NCBI GenBank assembly: GCA_038320345.1
Contig: JBBQED010000003.1
Coordinates: 124,001-188,000, forward strand
Source: JBBQED01 sp038320345
Lineage (GTDB): Bacteria > Bacteroidota > Bacteroidia > AKYH767-A > OLB10
Reading direction: 5' to 3'
DNA: 64,000 nt
Part shown: in pieces, positions 10,076 to 18,538 of the stretch
Position numbering within the stretch: position 1 is the first letter of the stretch
Layout: every line of letters begins with the position of its first letter
The notes under the pieces: generated by a model
The model's input: only the letters and a program-made list of their open reading frames with translations
Told to the model about the DNA's origin: nothing
Databases searched by the model: none
Translations under genes and position numbers: made by a program

Positions 10076-11179
10076 ATGCGCTATCTTTTTTATCTTGCTC
10101 ACCCTGCTCACTTTCACCTGTTCAAATATACGATCAGTGGATTGAAAGCACATGGACATGAAATTAAGATTACGATAAAATCAAAAGATGTACTTCCGAA
10201 ATTACTGGAAGAAAGTGGACTAGAATTTACCAATATCGCAAGCGTTGATCGTAAAGATTCAAGAATAGGAATTCTAAAAGGATTTCTCAGCCGTAATTAT
10301 CATCACTTCCGCTTAGCTTTGAAATTTAAACCGGATCTATACATTTCTACATCTGCGGAATTTGCTCCTATTGCACGATTGATGGGAATAAAATCGGTAG
10401 CCGTTTTTGAAGATGACTTACAGATCTTTCCGTTGTACAGTAAAATTCTCGTTCCTTTTCTGAATCATCAATTATGTCCAGAAGCATGTAGTGCAGCACA
10501 ATGGGATCATCATCCTAAAACAATAAAGTACAAAGCCAACCATGAACTCGCCTATCTCAGACCATCAGGATTTACTCCTGATCGTTCAAAAGTATCTGGG
10601 ATTTTTGAAGCTGGAAAATTAAATTTTTTTATCCGCTTTGCTAAACTAACGGCATGGCATGACGAAAAGAAAACGGGTATCAATAATGAGTTAGCGATTC
10701 GTTTGGTAAAGCTCCTTGAAAAACATGGTCGTGTTCATCTTTCCTCAGAAAGGGAATTACCACCAGAGCTCGAACCCTATCGTGTCAGCGTGAAAGCTTC
10801 CGACATCCTCCACATCCTTGCTTTTGCAGATCTCTACATTGGAGATAGTCAAACGATGACCGCAGAAGCAGCAGTACTTGGAACGCCTGCCATCCGCTTC
10901 AATGATTTTGTGGGTAAACTTCGTTATCTCGAAGAACTCGAACATACTTATCATCTAACCTACGGAATAAAAACGGATGATCCTGAAAAGCTATTTACTA
11001 AAACAGAAGAACTAATCAATATGCCGGGATTAAAAGCGGAATGGCAACTGCGTAAAGAAAAATTGTTGTCCGCTACTATTGATCCAACAGCCTTCTTTAT
11101 TTGGTTCTTTGAAAATTATCCTAAGAGCGCCGCAATCATGCACAAAGATCCTTCGTATCAATTTAACTTCCGATCATGA
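10076..11179 (+). CDS. DUF354 family protein (GT-B / UDP-GlcNAc 2-epimerase-like fold)
   Basis: 367 residues. MRYLFYLAHPAHFHLFKYTI at the N-terminus, SVAVFEDD in the middle and GDSQTMTAEAAVLGTPAIRFNDF near the C-terminus are characteristic of DUF354, a family related to non-hydrolysing UDP-GlcNAc epimerases and GT-B enzymes and found in surface-polysaccharide loci. Role probably in nucleotide-sugar or glycan handling; no experimentally defined reaction is known to me. Overlaps the following deacetylase gene by four bases (ATGA). Confidence 0.75.
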   Translation: MRYLFYLAHPAHFHLFKYTISGLKAHGHEIKITIKSKDVLPKLLEESGLEFTNIASVDRKDSRIGILKGFLSRNYHHFRLALKFKPDLYISTSAEFAPIARLMGIKSVAVFEDDLQIFPLYSKILVPFLNHQLCPEACSAAQWDHHPKTIKYKANHELAYLRPSGFTPDRSKVSGIFEAGKLNFFIRFAKLTAWHDEKKTGINNELAIRLVKLLEKHGRVHLSSERELPPELEPYRVSVKASDILHILAFADLYIGDSQTMTAEAAVLGTPAIRFNDFVGKLRYLEELEHTYHLTYGIKTDDPEKLFTKTEELINMPGLKAEWQLRKEKLLSATIDPTAFFIWFFENYPKSAAIMHKDPSYQFNFRS

Positions 11180-11949
11180 TGGGACGTGATTTTACAATGA
11201 GTGCTTACCGAGAATTGCTGGAAGCATTTCTTATGCAAGGCTATAAAATTATTGCCTGCGAAGATTATTACGGCAATGCTCCCGAAGGAAAAACACTCGT
11301 GCTTCGTCATGATGTAGATGACTTACCGCAGAATTCACTCTTAAAAGCACACATCGAAAAAGAATTAGGAGCTCGCTCCACGTATTATTTTCGAATCGTT
11401 CCTCAGAGTGATAAACCGGAGTTTATAAAAGGAATTGCTGAACTTGGTCATGAGATCGGATACCATTACGAAGATCTTTCCTTAGCAAAAGGAAATACTG
11501 AAGTTGCACTACAAAACTTTAAAAAAAATCTGGAACATTTCCGTACTTTTTATCCCGTCATTACGATTTGTATGCATGGAAGTCCGATGAGTAAATGGGA
11601 TAACCGCGCTGTATGGAAAGCGGCTGACTATCGCAACTATGGACTTATTGCCGAACCTTATTTTGATACTGATTTCAATAAGGTGCTATACATCACAGAT
11701 ACAGGAAGAAAATGGGACGGAGATAAAGTTAGTGTGAGAGATAAAGTAAAAACTCCTCTGCAAGATCAACATCATTATCAAAGTACCGTAGATATTATTA
11801 ATGCCTTAAAAACTGGCAAGCTTCCACAACAAATTATGATCACCACACATCCACAGCGATGGCATGATGATCTTTATCCTTGGGTGAAAGAATATATCTT
11901 GCAGAACATTAAAAATACGATTAAGAAAATCTTTTTCGTTAAGAAGTAA
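11176..11949 (+). CDS. NodB-like polysaccharide deacetylase family protein
   Basis: 257 residues. The catalytic/metal motif HDVDD is at residues 45-49, followed by the metal-binding segment GHEIGYHYEDLS and a later CMHGSPMSKWDN and TTHPQRW, matching the polysaccharide deacetylase fold. There is no signal peptide, so it would act in the cytoplasm on a lipid- or nucleotide-linked sugar. The start at 11176 is favoured by the ATGA overlap with the preceding stop; a second ATG at 11197 is possible. Confidence 0.75.
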   Translation: MMGRDFTMSAYRELLEAFLMQGYKIIACEDYYGNAPEGKTLVLRHDVDDLPQNSLLKAHIEKELGARSTYYFRIVPQSDKPEFIKGIAELGHEIGYHYEDLSLAKGNTEVALQNFKKNLEHFRTFYPVITICMHGSPMSKWDNRAVWKAADYRNYGLIAEPYFDTDFNKVLYITDTGRKWDGDKVSVRDKVKTPLQDQHHYQSTVDIINALKTGKLPQQIMITTHPQRWHDDLYPWVKEYILQNIKNTIKKIFFVKK

Positions 11950-11960
11950 GCGACCTAAAT

Positions 11961-12986
11961 ATGAGTATCAGTATTGTTCAAGATGTAAGTAAAATCTCTC
12001 GTAGTGAATGGGATGATTTCGTATGGAATCACCCTCAAGGAAATTATTTCCAGTCGGCGGTGGCATTTGATCTCTTCAAAAGTATTCCTGCTTATTTGCC
12101 GATGGTATTTGCTGCTGTTGATACTGAAGATCAGAAAATCAAAGGAATTTTACTCGCCGTAGTGCAGAAAGAAGGAAAAGGTGTAGTTGGAAAATTCACC
12201 GCGCGTGCTATCGTTTGGGGTGGACCACTCGTAAAAAATGAAGATCCCTCGATTGCAGAAATGATACTCTCTGCATACGATCAAACTGCTTCCGAACATG
12301 CTATTTACAGTCAGTTTAGAAATCTTTCTGATCTCACCTTCGCAAAAAAAGCATTCACCAATAACGGATTTGAATTTTTAGAACATTTGAATTTTTTAGT
12401 TCCTACCTCCACCATCGATTCCGTTCAAAAACTAGTTAGTAAAAGTAAAATACGTCAGATAAAAAAAGGACTGAGTAGCGGTGCTTCGATTGTGGAAGCT
12501 ACCACACTAGAAGAAGTGAAAGAATTTTATGTGCTGTTGAAAATTCTCTATCGTACCAAAGTAAAAAAACCACTCCCAGATTGGATTTTCTTCGAAGACT
12601 TTTTCCGGGTAAGTTGCAAAAATGGTTTAGGAACGTATCTGCTGATCAAAGAAAATGATAAAGTGATTGGTGGAATTATGTGTCCCATCACTCCCGGTAA
12701 AGCCATCTATGAATGGTACATCGCCGGCGACGATCTCCACAGCAAACATCTTTACCCTTCCATCCTTGCTACATGGGCTGCAATTGAATATGGTTGCACT
12801 CATCAGCTAGATCATTTTGATTTCTTAGGAGCAGGAAAACCGGATCAGGATTATGGAGTTCGGGAATTTAAAGCGAAATTTGGTGGCACAGAGATGAACT
12901 TCGGCAGGTTTGAAAAAGTACACAAACCCTTACTGATGTCGATAGGGAAAACTGGAATTGCTCTCTTAAAACATATGAAGCGCTAA
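11961..12986 (+). CDS. FemAB/GNAT-like acyl- or aminoacyltransferase
   Basis: 341 residues with two GNAT-like halves. Segments such as NYFQSAVAFDLFKS, ILLAVVQKEGKG, a helical KIRQIKKGLSSGA region, GGIMCPITPGKAIYEWYIAG and DHFDFLGAGKPDQDYGVREFKAKFGG are typical of FemAB-like proteins in exopolysaccharide clusters. It could attach an acyl or amino-acyl group to an amino sugar, consistent with a deacetylase upstream and an acyltransferase downstream. Substrate unknown. Confidence 0.7.
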   Translation: MSISIVQDVSKISRSEWDDFVWNHPQGNYFQSAVAFDLFKSIPAYLPMVFAAVDTEDQKIKGILLAVVQKEGKGVVGKFTARAIVWGGPLVKNEDPSIAEMILSAYDQTASEHAIYSQFRNLSDLTFAKKAFTNNGFEFLEHLNFLVPTSTIDSVQKLVSKSKIRQIKKGLSSGASIVEATTLEEVKEFYVLLKILYRTKVKKPLPDWIFFEDFFRVSCKNGLGTYLLIKENDKVIGGIMCPITPGKAIYEWYIAGDDLHSKHLYPSILATWAAIEYGCTHQLDHFDFLGAGKPDQDYGVREFKAKFGGTEMNFGRFEKVHKPLLMSIGKTGIALLKHMKR

Positions 12987-12988
12987 TC

Positions 12989-13450
12989 ATGAAACGAGGA
13001 CCAATCGGAAAAATGCGAATGAAATTGCTTCGCTGGATGGTATCTACCTTCCCGTTGAATGCGGTTCGCGTTTCAGCATTGCGATCCTGCGGATTTAAAG
13101 TGGGCGAAGAAGTTTATATCGGTCCGGGATTAATTTTGTCAACCATGAATAGCGATGATTCTTGTATGCTAACACTTGGTGATCGTGTTTCTATCGGACC
13201 TGGAGTGACTTTAGTGTTGGCATCTGATGCTAATCATTCTCGCTTATCGAAAATTTTTCCAGAGGTGAGAGGATCTATTACACTTAAGGATGATGTATGG
13301 CTGGGTGCCGGTGTGATTATCTTGCCTAATGTTACGATAGGAAAATGTTCTGCTGCTGCGGCAGGTGCTGTGGTTACTGAAAATGTAGATGAGTTTTCTC
13401 TCGTAGGAGGTGTTCCGGCGAAAGTGATTAGGAACCTTAAACTTAGTTAA
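12989..13450 (+). CDS. Hexapeptide-repeat (left-handed beta-helix) acyltransferase
   Basis: 153 residues. The isoleucine-patch pattern is visible: VGEEVYIGPGLIL, LGDRVSIGPGVTLV, LKDDVWLGAGVIILPNVTIGKCSAAAAGAVVTENV, ending with VGGVPAKVIRNL. These motifs define LbH O- or N-acetyltransferases using acetyl-CoA, common in surface-glycan decoration. Short for the family but complete. It starts 2 bases after the FemAB-like gene and is the last gene of the cluster. Confidence 0.85.
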   Translation: MKRGPIGKMRMKLLRWMVSTFPLNAVRVSALRSCGFKVGEEVYIGPGLILSTMNSDDSCMLTLGDRVSIGPGVTLVLASDANHSRLSKIFPEVRGSITLKDDVWLGAGVIILPNVTIGKCSAAAAGAVVTENVDEFSLVGGVPAKVIRNLKLS

Positions 13451-13688
13451 TGGAGTGCCTTAAATTATTTTAGTTACGTATTATTAACTGCTTCGCTATT
13501 TTTTTTAATTATAGATTATAAATTATAGATTATAAATTAAAATCTTTTTCTATTCGGAAATTTACGCTTCGTAGAAAAAAATAAATTGAACATGGAGACA
13601 CGGAAACACGGAGAATAAATCATCGCTTCAAAAACATGATACCAATCTTCAAATCAATTTCGTGCGCCAGCCAATTAGCACGACTTGT

Positions 13689-13705
13689 CCCGAGCTTGCC
13701 TCGGG
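13689..13705. terminator. GC-rich hairpin in the gap after the polysaccharide cluster
   Basis: CCCGAG-CTTGC-CTCGGG is a perfect 6-bp stem in an otherwise AT-rich, gene-free gap (13451-13734) between the convergent LbH acyltransferase and cysteine desulfurase genes. No clear T-tract follows on either strand, so termination is plausible but not certain. The gap also holds a short AT-rich direct repeat (ttatagattataaa, twice, near 13508-13540). Confidence 0.35.
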
Positions 13706-13734
13706 ATTAGCAAATTAAATAATTAGCACATTAA

Positions 13735-14868
13735 TTAAGCTTTCACTAAAAATAATTCCTTCAACTTCTCCACCGTATAATCGATCTCTTCTTTTGTTGT
13801 AAATCTTGAGAAGGAGAAACGGATTGCTGGTCGGTCGGGAGAAGCTCCGATAGCCGTCAACACATGTGATCCTGCATTACTTCCCGAAGTACAAGCACTT
13901 CCTGCTGAACAAGCAATGCCCGCAATATCCAGATTGAAAAGGAGCATCTCTGCGATATCAGTTGGAGGGAAAGAAACATTGAGAACCGTATATAAACTAT
14001 CCTCGGAAATATCTCCGTTGAACTCTACTCCTGGAATGTCTTTTCTTAGCTCCTCAGCCATATAATCCTTCAACCCACGAATGCTATGGATATCTTCCTC
14101 CATATTTTCATAGGCTAATTCAAGCGCTTTTGCTAAGCCGATAATGCCATACACATTTTCAGTACCTCCACGCATATTTCGCTCTTGAGCACCGCCGGTA
14201 ATAAAAGGAGTGATCTTGATGCGTTTGTTGATGTATAAAAATCCAACTCCTTTTGGTCCGTGGAATTTATGTGCTGCGCACGATACAAAATCAATATTCA
14301 ACGCACCTAAGTCATGAATAAAATGACCCATTGTTTGTACTGTATCCGAATGCAAAACTGCATTGTAATGATTGCATATCTCCGCAACCTTTGCTAACGG
14401 TAAGGTAGTACCGATCTCATTATTGGCATGCATCAAAGAAACTAGAGAACGATCATTTTCTTTCAACAATCTTTCGAGGTCATTCAAATCAACTTGACCT
14501 TTTTCATTAATTTTTACTAGACTCAATTTAATTTCTCCACGATGTGCAAGGTCTTCTAAAGTATGCAATACCGCATGATGCTCAATGGGAGATGTAATCG
14601 CATGCTTCAGACCATGATCGTGGATACTACATCGCAATGCCATATTATTGGCTTCTGTTCCTCCCGAGGTAAAAAAGATTTCGGAAGGTGTTACTTTTAA
14701 TAACTGTGCAACTTTTTTTCTCGCTGCTTCCACCGCCGATCGGACTTCTCGTCCGAAAGCATGAATAGAAGATGGATTTCCAAATTGATTTTTCAACATG
14801 GGAATCATTACGTCTACCACATCAGGATGGATCTGGGTCGTAGCGGCATTATCGAGATAAACTTTCAT
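13735..14868 (-). CDS. Cysteine desulfurase (NifS/IscS family)
   Basis: 377 residues, normal length. The PLP lysine is K201 in AAHKFHGPKG, and the catalytic cysteine is C326 in the loop CSAGSACTSGS. TSGGTEANN, HANNEIG and HSDTVQ are the other family signatures. It releases sulfur from cysteine as an enzyme-bound persulfide for Fe-S clusters and/or tRNA thiolation. The short active-site loop with SGS fits the NifS/IscS group I rather than SufS. It lies 32 bases downstream of glmM, on the same strand. I leave the symbol open between iscS and nifS. Confidence 0.9.
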   Translation of the reverse strand: MKVYLDNAATTQIHPDVVDVMIPMLKNQFGNPSSIHAFGREVRSAVEAARKKVAQLLKVTPSEIFFTSGGTEANNMALRCSIHDHGLKHAITSPIEHHAVLHTLEDLAHRGEIKLSLVKINEKGQVDLNDLERLLKENDRSLVSLMHANNEIGTTLPLAKVAEICNHYNAVLHSDTVQTMGHFIHDLGALNIDFVSCAAHKFHGPKGVGFLYINKRIKITPFITGGAQERNMRGGTENVYGIIGLAKALELAYENMEEDIHSIRGLKDYMAEELRKDIPGVEFNGDISEDSLYTVLNVSFPPTDIAEMLLFNLDIAGIACSAGSACTSGSNAGSHVLTAIGASPDRPAIRFSFSRFTTKEEIDYTVEKLKELFLVKA

Positions 14869-14900
14869 TTCACTCAGTTTTATGCAATTTAAATTATTTA

Positions 14901-16307
14901 TTAGGATTTTGCAACAGCAGTATTCAGCAAATCCTTGATATCGGAGATAATTTTCAATGCCAGATTTTCGGCAGTAGTCATGGATTGACTTTCCGCATAA
15001 ATACGGATGATGGGCTCAGTATTGGAACGGCGTAAATGCACCCATTCTTTGTCAAATTCAATTTTTACACCGTCAATTTTATTGATCGGCTGTTTCTTGT
15101 ATTTAGTGCTGATCCCTTCCAGAATTTCATCCACATTAATATCTGGAGTGAGTTCGATTTTATTCTTGGAGATAAAATAATCAGGATAAGAAGCTCTCAA
15201 CATCGAACAGCTCTTGCCAAAATTTGCAAGATGTGTTAGGAATAATGCGATACCCATTAGAGCATCTCGACCATAATGCAGATCAGGAAGGATCACACCA
15301 CCATTTCCTTCTCCACCAATAACAGCCTGCTGGGCTTTCATCATTTCCACAACATTCACTTCCCCAACGGCAGCTGCAAAATGTGAACCTCCAGCTTTCT
15401 CAGTAACATCTCTCAATGCACGTGTTGAAGAAAGATTGGACACTGAATTTCCTTTTTTATTTTTCAGTACAAAATCGGCAACAGCAACTAACGTATATTC
15501 TTCACCGAACATTTCTCCGTCTTCACACACTAATGCTAAACGATCAACATCAGGATCTACTACGATTCCAAGATGTGCTTTTTTCTTCACCACTTCTTTT
15601 GAGATCTCAGTGAGATTTTCTGGAAGCGGTTCTGGATTATGTGGAAAATGACCATCCGGCTGACAGTACAATTCTACAATTTCTGTTACCCCTAATGCAC
15701 GTAGTAACGCAGGAACAACAATGCCTCCTGTGGAGTTCACGCAATCAATTACAATTTTGAAATTCTTTGCCGCGATCGCTTTACGGTCGACCATTGGCAG
15801 TGCTAAAATCGCCTCGATATGACGAGCCATAGAGCCATTGTCGATGCTCACCATTCCGATATGATTTACATCGGCATAAACCATATCAGCACTTTCGGCA
15901 AGCCTCAAGATTTCTTCTCCATCGGCCGCAGAAAGAAACTCTCCTTTTTCATTGAGGAGTTTGAGCGCATTCCATTGCTTCGGATTATGACTTGCAGTTA
16001 AGATGATCCCACCAGATGCTTTGTGATAGGGAACTGCCATCTCAACAGTTGGTGTAGTGGATAAACCCGTTTCAATAACATCGATGCCTAAACCACAAAG
16101 TGTTGAATTTACCAATCCCGAAACCATCGGTCCCGAAATCCTCGCATCACGGCCAACAACTACACTACAACGGTGCCCCGGATTGCGTAGCATTAACCAT
16201 GCACCATAAGCAGAAGTAAATTTTACAACATCAACTGGAGTGAGTGCATCACCAGGCTTACCACCAATAGTTCCGCGGATCCCGGAAATAGATTTAATTA
16301 ACGTCAT
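14901..16307 (-). CDS. glmM: Phosphoglucosamine mutase-type phosphohexomutase
   Basis: 468 residues. The phosphoserine loop TASHNPKQWNALK places the catalytic Ser at residue 106. VVDPDVDRLALV is the metal-binding loop, GEGNGGV the sugar-binding loop and RRSNTEPIIRIYAES the phosphate-binding loop. It interconverts GlcN-6-P and GlcN-1-P on the way to UDP-GlcNAc for peptidoglycan and glycans. Glucosamine specificity rather than phosphomannomutase is inferred from overall resemblance to Bacteroidota GlmM. It lies upstream of the cysteine desulfurase. Confidence 0.8.
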   Translation of the reverse strand: MTLIKSISGIRGTIGGKPGDALTPVDVVKFTSAYGAWLMLRNPGHRCSVVVGRDARISGPMVSGLVNSTLCGLGIDVIETGLSTTPTVEMAVPYHKASGGIILTASHNPKQWNALKLLNEKGEFLSAADGEEILRLAESADMVYADVNHIGMVSIDNGSMARHIEAILALPMVDRKAIAAKNFKIVIDCVNSTGGIVVPALLRALGVTEIVELYCQPDGHFPHNPEPLPENLTEISKEVVKKKAHLGIVVDPDVDRLALVCEDGEMFGEEYTLVAVADFVLKNKKGNSVSNLSSTRALRDVTEKAGGSHFAAAVGEVNVVEMMKAQQAVIGGEGNGGVILPDLHYGRDALMGIALFLTHLANFGKSCSMLRASYPDYFISKNKIELTPDINVDEILEGISTKYKKQPINKIDGVKIEFDKEWVHLRRSNTEPIIRIYAESQSMTTAENLALKIISDIKDLLNTAVAKS

Positions 16308-16524
16308 CGCTATTCTTTATACTAAAATCAATCTGAAATGTAGGAAAAATCCAGTGCATTACCGGTCTGCAAATATACCCATTTCATTGGAGCGATTGAC
16401 TCATAAAAAGTAGGCTGTTTATTAAAAAGTACAGAGGAAAGACCCTTTAAATACGACACCCCAATTGCTACACTTTGATAATCAATGCACCACGAAAAGT
16501 ATGAAGAAATTGCAGTTAAATGCC

Positions 16525-17760
16525 TTACTTATCATTCACCTGAATAGTATGTCCCATTTTATCCCTTTTCGTTTCGAGATAAAAACGATTATGTTCATTC
16601 GACTGAATCTCCAGACTTACGCGATCAACGATTTCGAGTCCATAACCTATAAGTCCAGCGCGCTTGGTAGGGTTATTCGACATCAATCGCATTTTACCCA
16701 CTCCTAAGTCCCGAAGAATCTGAGCTCCTACACCGTAATCTCTCTCATCCATATTGAAACCCAATTCCAAGTTAGCTTCAACAGTATCTCTTCCTTGCTC
16801 TTGTAATTTATACGCTTTGAGTTTATTCATCAGTCCTATACCTCGGCCTTCCTGATTCATGTAAACAATAACTCCTTTGCCTTCTTTTTCAATTGCTTCC
16901 ATCGCCATATGTAACTGTGGACCACAATCACATCGGCAGGAACCAAAAATATCCCCCGTCAAACAGGAAGAATGGACTCTTACTAATATAGGCTCATTTT
17001 TATCCCAAGTACCTTTAATTAAAGCGAGATGTTCCTGACCGGTAGCAATCTGACGATAAGCTACGAGTTCAAAATTTCCCCATTGGGTTGGCATCTTCAC
17101 TTCTACCTGACGTTCAATCAGCGATTCTTTTTCCAGACGGTATTTGATCAGATCTTCGATAGAAATAATTTTCATTCCGAATTTCTTAGCGATTTCTAAA
17201 AGCTGTGGCAAACGCGCCATCGTTCCATCTTCATTCATAATTTCTACCAGCACGCCAGAAGGCTCTAATCCTGCTAGTCGGCTGAGATCTACAGTAGCTT
17301 CTGTATGACCTGCTCTACGAAGTACTCCTCCATGCTTTGCGCGAAGCGGGAAAATATGTCCAGGTCTACCCAGTTCTTCGGGTTTGGTAGCGGGATCAAT
17401 TAAGGCTAAAATTGTTTTGGAGCGATCAGAAGCAGAAATTCCAGTAGTGCATCCATGACCTAACAGGTCGACAGAAACAGTAAATGCTGTTTCGTGAGAT
17501 GAGGTATTATTATTCACCATCATCTGAAGGTTCAATTCATTACAACGGTCTTCTAAAAGGGAAACGCAGATGAGTCCGCGCCCGTGAGTGGCCATAAAAT
17601 TCACTACTTCAGGAGTAGCATGATGAGAGGCGGCAACGAAATCTCCTTCATTCTCCCGATCCGCATCATCTACTACAATAATGATCTTTCCATTGCGGAT
17701 ATCGTCGATTGCTTCTTCAATAGAATTCAGCAACATTTCTTCTTTTTTAGTGTTTTCCAT
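16525..17760 (-). CDS. ribBA: Bifunctional 3,4-dihydroxy-2-butanone-4-phosphate synthase / GTP cyclohydrolase II
   Basis: About 411 residues from ATG at 17760 (MENTKKEEML). An in-frame TTG lies 9 bases earlier, but the promoter-like box at 17775-17782 leaves no room for it. Residues about 1-205 are RibB: VVDDADRENEGDF, THGRGLICV, HIFPLRAKHGGVLRRAGHTEA. The C-terminal part is RibA: HSSCLTGDIFGSCRCDCGPQ supplies the zinc cysteines, and NQEGRGIGL and NPTKRAGL are conserved. It makes both precursors of riboflavin. No FMN-riboswitch-like sequence was seen upstream. Confidence 0.93.
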   Translation of the reverse strand: MENTKKEEMLLNSIEEAIDDIRNGKIIIVVDDADRENEGDFVAASHHATPEVVNFMATHGRGLICVSLLEDRCNELNLQMMVNNNTSSHETAFTVSVDLLGHGCTTGISASDRSKTILALIDPATKPEELGRPGHIFPLRAKHGGVLRRAGHTEATVDLSRLAGLEPSGVLVEIMNEDGTMARLPQLLEIAKKFGMKIISIEDLIKYRLEKESLIERQVEVKMPTQWGNFELVAYRQIATGQEHLALIKGTWDKNEPILVRVHSSCLTGDIFGSCRCDCGPQLHMAMEAIEKEGKGVIVYMNQEGRGIGLMNKLKAYKLQEQGRDTVEANLELGFNMDERDYGVGAQILRDLGVGKMRLMSNNPTKRAGLIGYGLEIVDRVSLEIQSNEHNRFYLETKRDKMGHTIQVNDK

Positions 17761-17774
17761 CTTTTTCAATACTG

Positions 17775-17782
17775 CAAAGTTA
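17775..17782 (-). promoter_or_regulatory. Bacteroidota -7 box (TAACTTTG) of ribBA
   Basis: Read on the minus strand this is TAACTTTG, matching the TAnnTTTG -7 consensus of Bacteroidota sigma factor. It sits 15 bases before the ribBA ATG, implying a very short leader. No convincing -33 TTG element is seen. Confidence 0.45.
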
Positions 17783-18070
17783 AGGATAAGGTAGTGGTCA
17801 TGCTAATAACAAGACATAAAGAGAGAAGTTTAGATCCTTTTTCGCCAAATTCTTACCTGCCTTTCTAAGGTATCGGATGAATGTTGCATTTTATTTTTAG
17901 AGAGAAAAGATAATTCTCCGAAACCGAATTGTAACTACATGACTTACAGGTGCAAGGTTTTATTGAAAAACGCGAACCTTAAGGTGACACCCCCGTTTAA
18001 ATTCATATAATCATCAAGAGTACTCTGGTGAACGTTCTTAAGAAGTATCCAAATTGAATTAAAACATTAG

Positions 18071-18156
18071 GTTCTGTTTGGTTTTAGGTTGATTGTCAGA
18101 TGATCGGGTAGCCCCGTAAGGCTATCCGGAATCTGAACTCCCGGACCAAACAGGAC
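18071..18156. repeat. Structured repeat element, copy 1
   Basis: Outer arms of 12 bp (18071-18082 with 18145-18156, one G-T pair) enclose the conserved TTTTAGGTTGATTGTCAG, then an inner hairpin GGTAGCC-CCGTAA-GGCTATC, closed by TCAGA/TCTGA. Copies 2 and 3 share the same order of parts while the outer arms differ in sequence. Strand of transcription is unknown; the CC-GTAA-GG core would form a GNRA tetraloop on the plus strand. Confidence 0.6.
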
Positions 18157-18158
18157 CC

Positions 18159-18180
18159 ACATATTGCCCCGTAAGGCATC
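18159..18180. repeat. Partial copy of the structured-repeat core hairpin
   Basis: A fourth occurrence of GCCCCGTAAGGC (18166-18177) with flanks extending the pairing to TGCC/GGCA. It lacks the GGTTGATTGTCAG segment and lies between copies 1 and 2. Confidence 0.4.
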
Positions 18181-18181
18181 A

Positions 18182-18292
18182 CACATGGTTTTGGTGTTTT
18201 TAGGTTGATTGTCAGTTTTGGGGTAGCCCCGTAAGGCTACCCCCGGCTGACTCCCTCTTCCCAGGGATTCCCGTCAATCTTCCTGTCATGTG
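18182..18292. repeat. Structured repeat element, copy 2
   Basis: Outer arms CACATG (18182-18187) and CATGTG (18287-18292). Inside is TTTTTAGGTTGATTGTCAG, then GGGTAGCC-CCGTAA-GGCTACCC (8-bp perfect stem), closed by GTCAG/CTGAC (18211-18215 with 18247-18251), and a small TCCC...GGGA hairpin on the 3' side. It abuts copy 3 exactly. Confidence 0.6.
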
Positions 18293-18390
18293 AAATCATG
18301 CAAATGATCTTTGGTTAGCTTTTCTGGTTGATTGTCAGCGTTGCAGCCCCGTAAGGCCGCCGACTGACACTTTTTGAGAACTCATGATTT
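18293..18390. repeat. Structured repeat element, copy 3
   Basis: Outer arms AAATCATG (18293-18300) and CATGATTT (18383-18390) are perfectly complementary over 8 bp. Inside is CTGGTTGATTGTCAG, hairpin GCC-CCGTAA-GGC, closed by TGTCAG/CTGACA. Outer arms differ from the other copies but pairing is preserved. The remainder of the 17770-18538 gap holds no gene that I can see. Confidence 0.6.
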
Positions 18391-18538
18391 ATTCCCCCTC
18401 TTTATATATTAATTATCTGCCCTCTAAAATTAGAGCTTGCATCCGCATAATTTTTTGCGCATAATTACTTTGCGTTCACAACAAAAACGCAATTCTACAA
18501 TATATATTTTCTACAATTCGTAGATCAACCTTGAAAAT

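Noticed and set aside
13508..13541. AT-rich direct repeat as a mobile or regulatory element
   Set aside because: Only two short copies of a low-complexity AT sequence in a gene-free gap; no supporting features.
17770..18538. FMN riboswitch upstream of ribBA
   Set aside because: The conserved FMN-aptamer segments are not present, the structured repeats do not resemble it, and a -7 box lies 15 bases before the ribBA start, leaving no room for a leader riboswitch.
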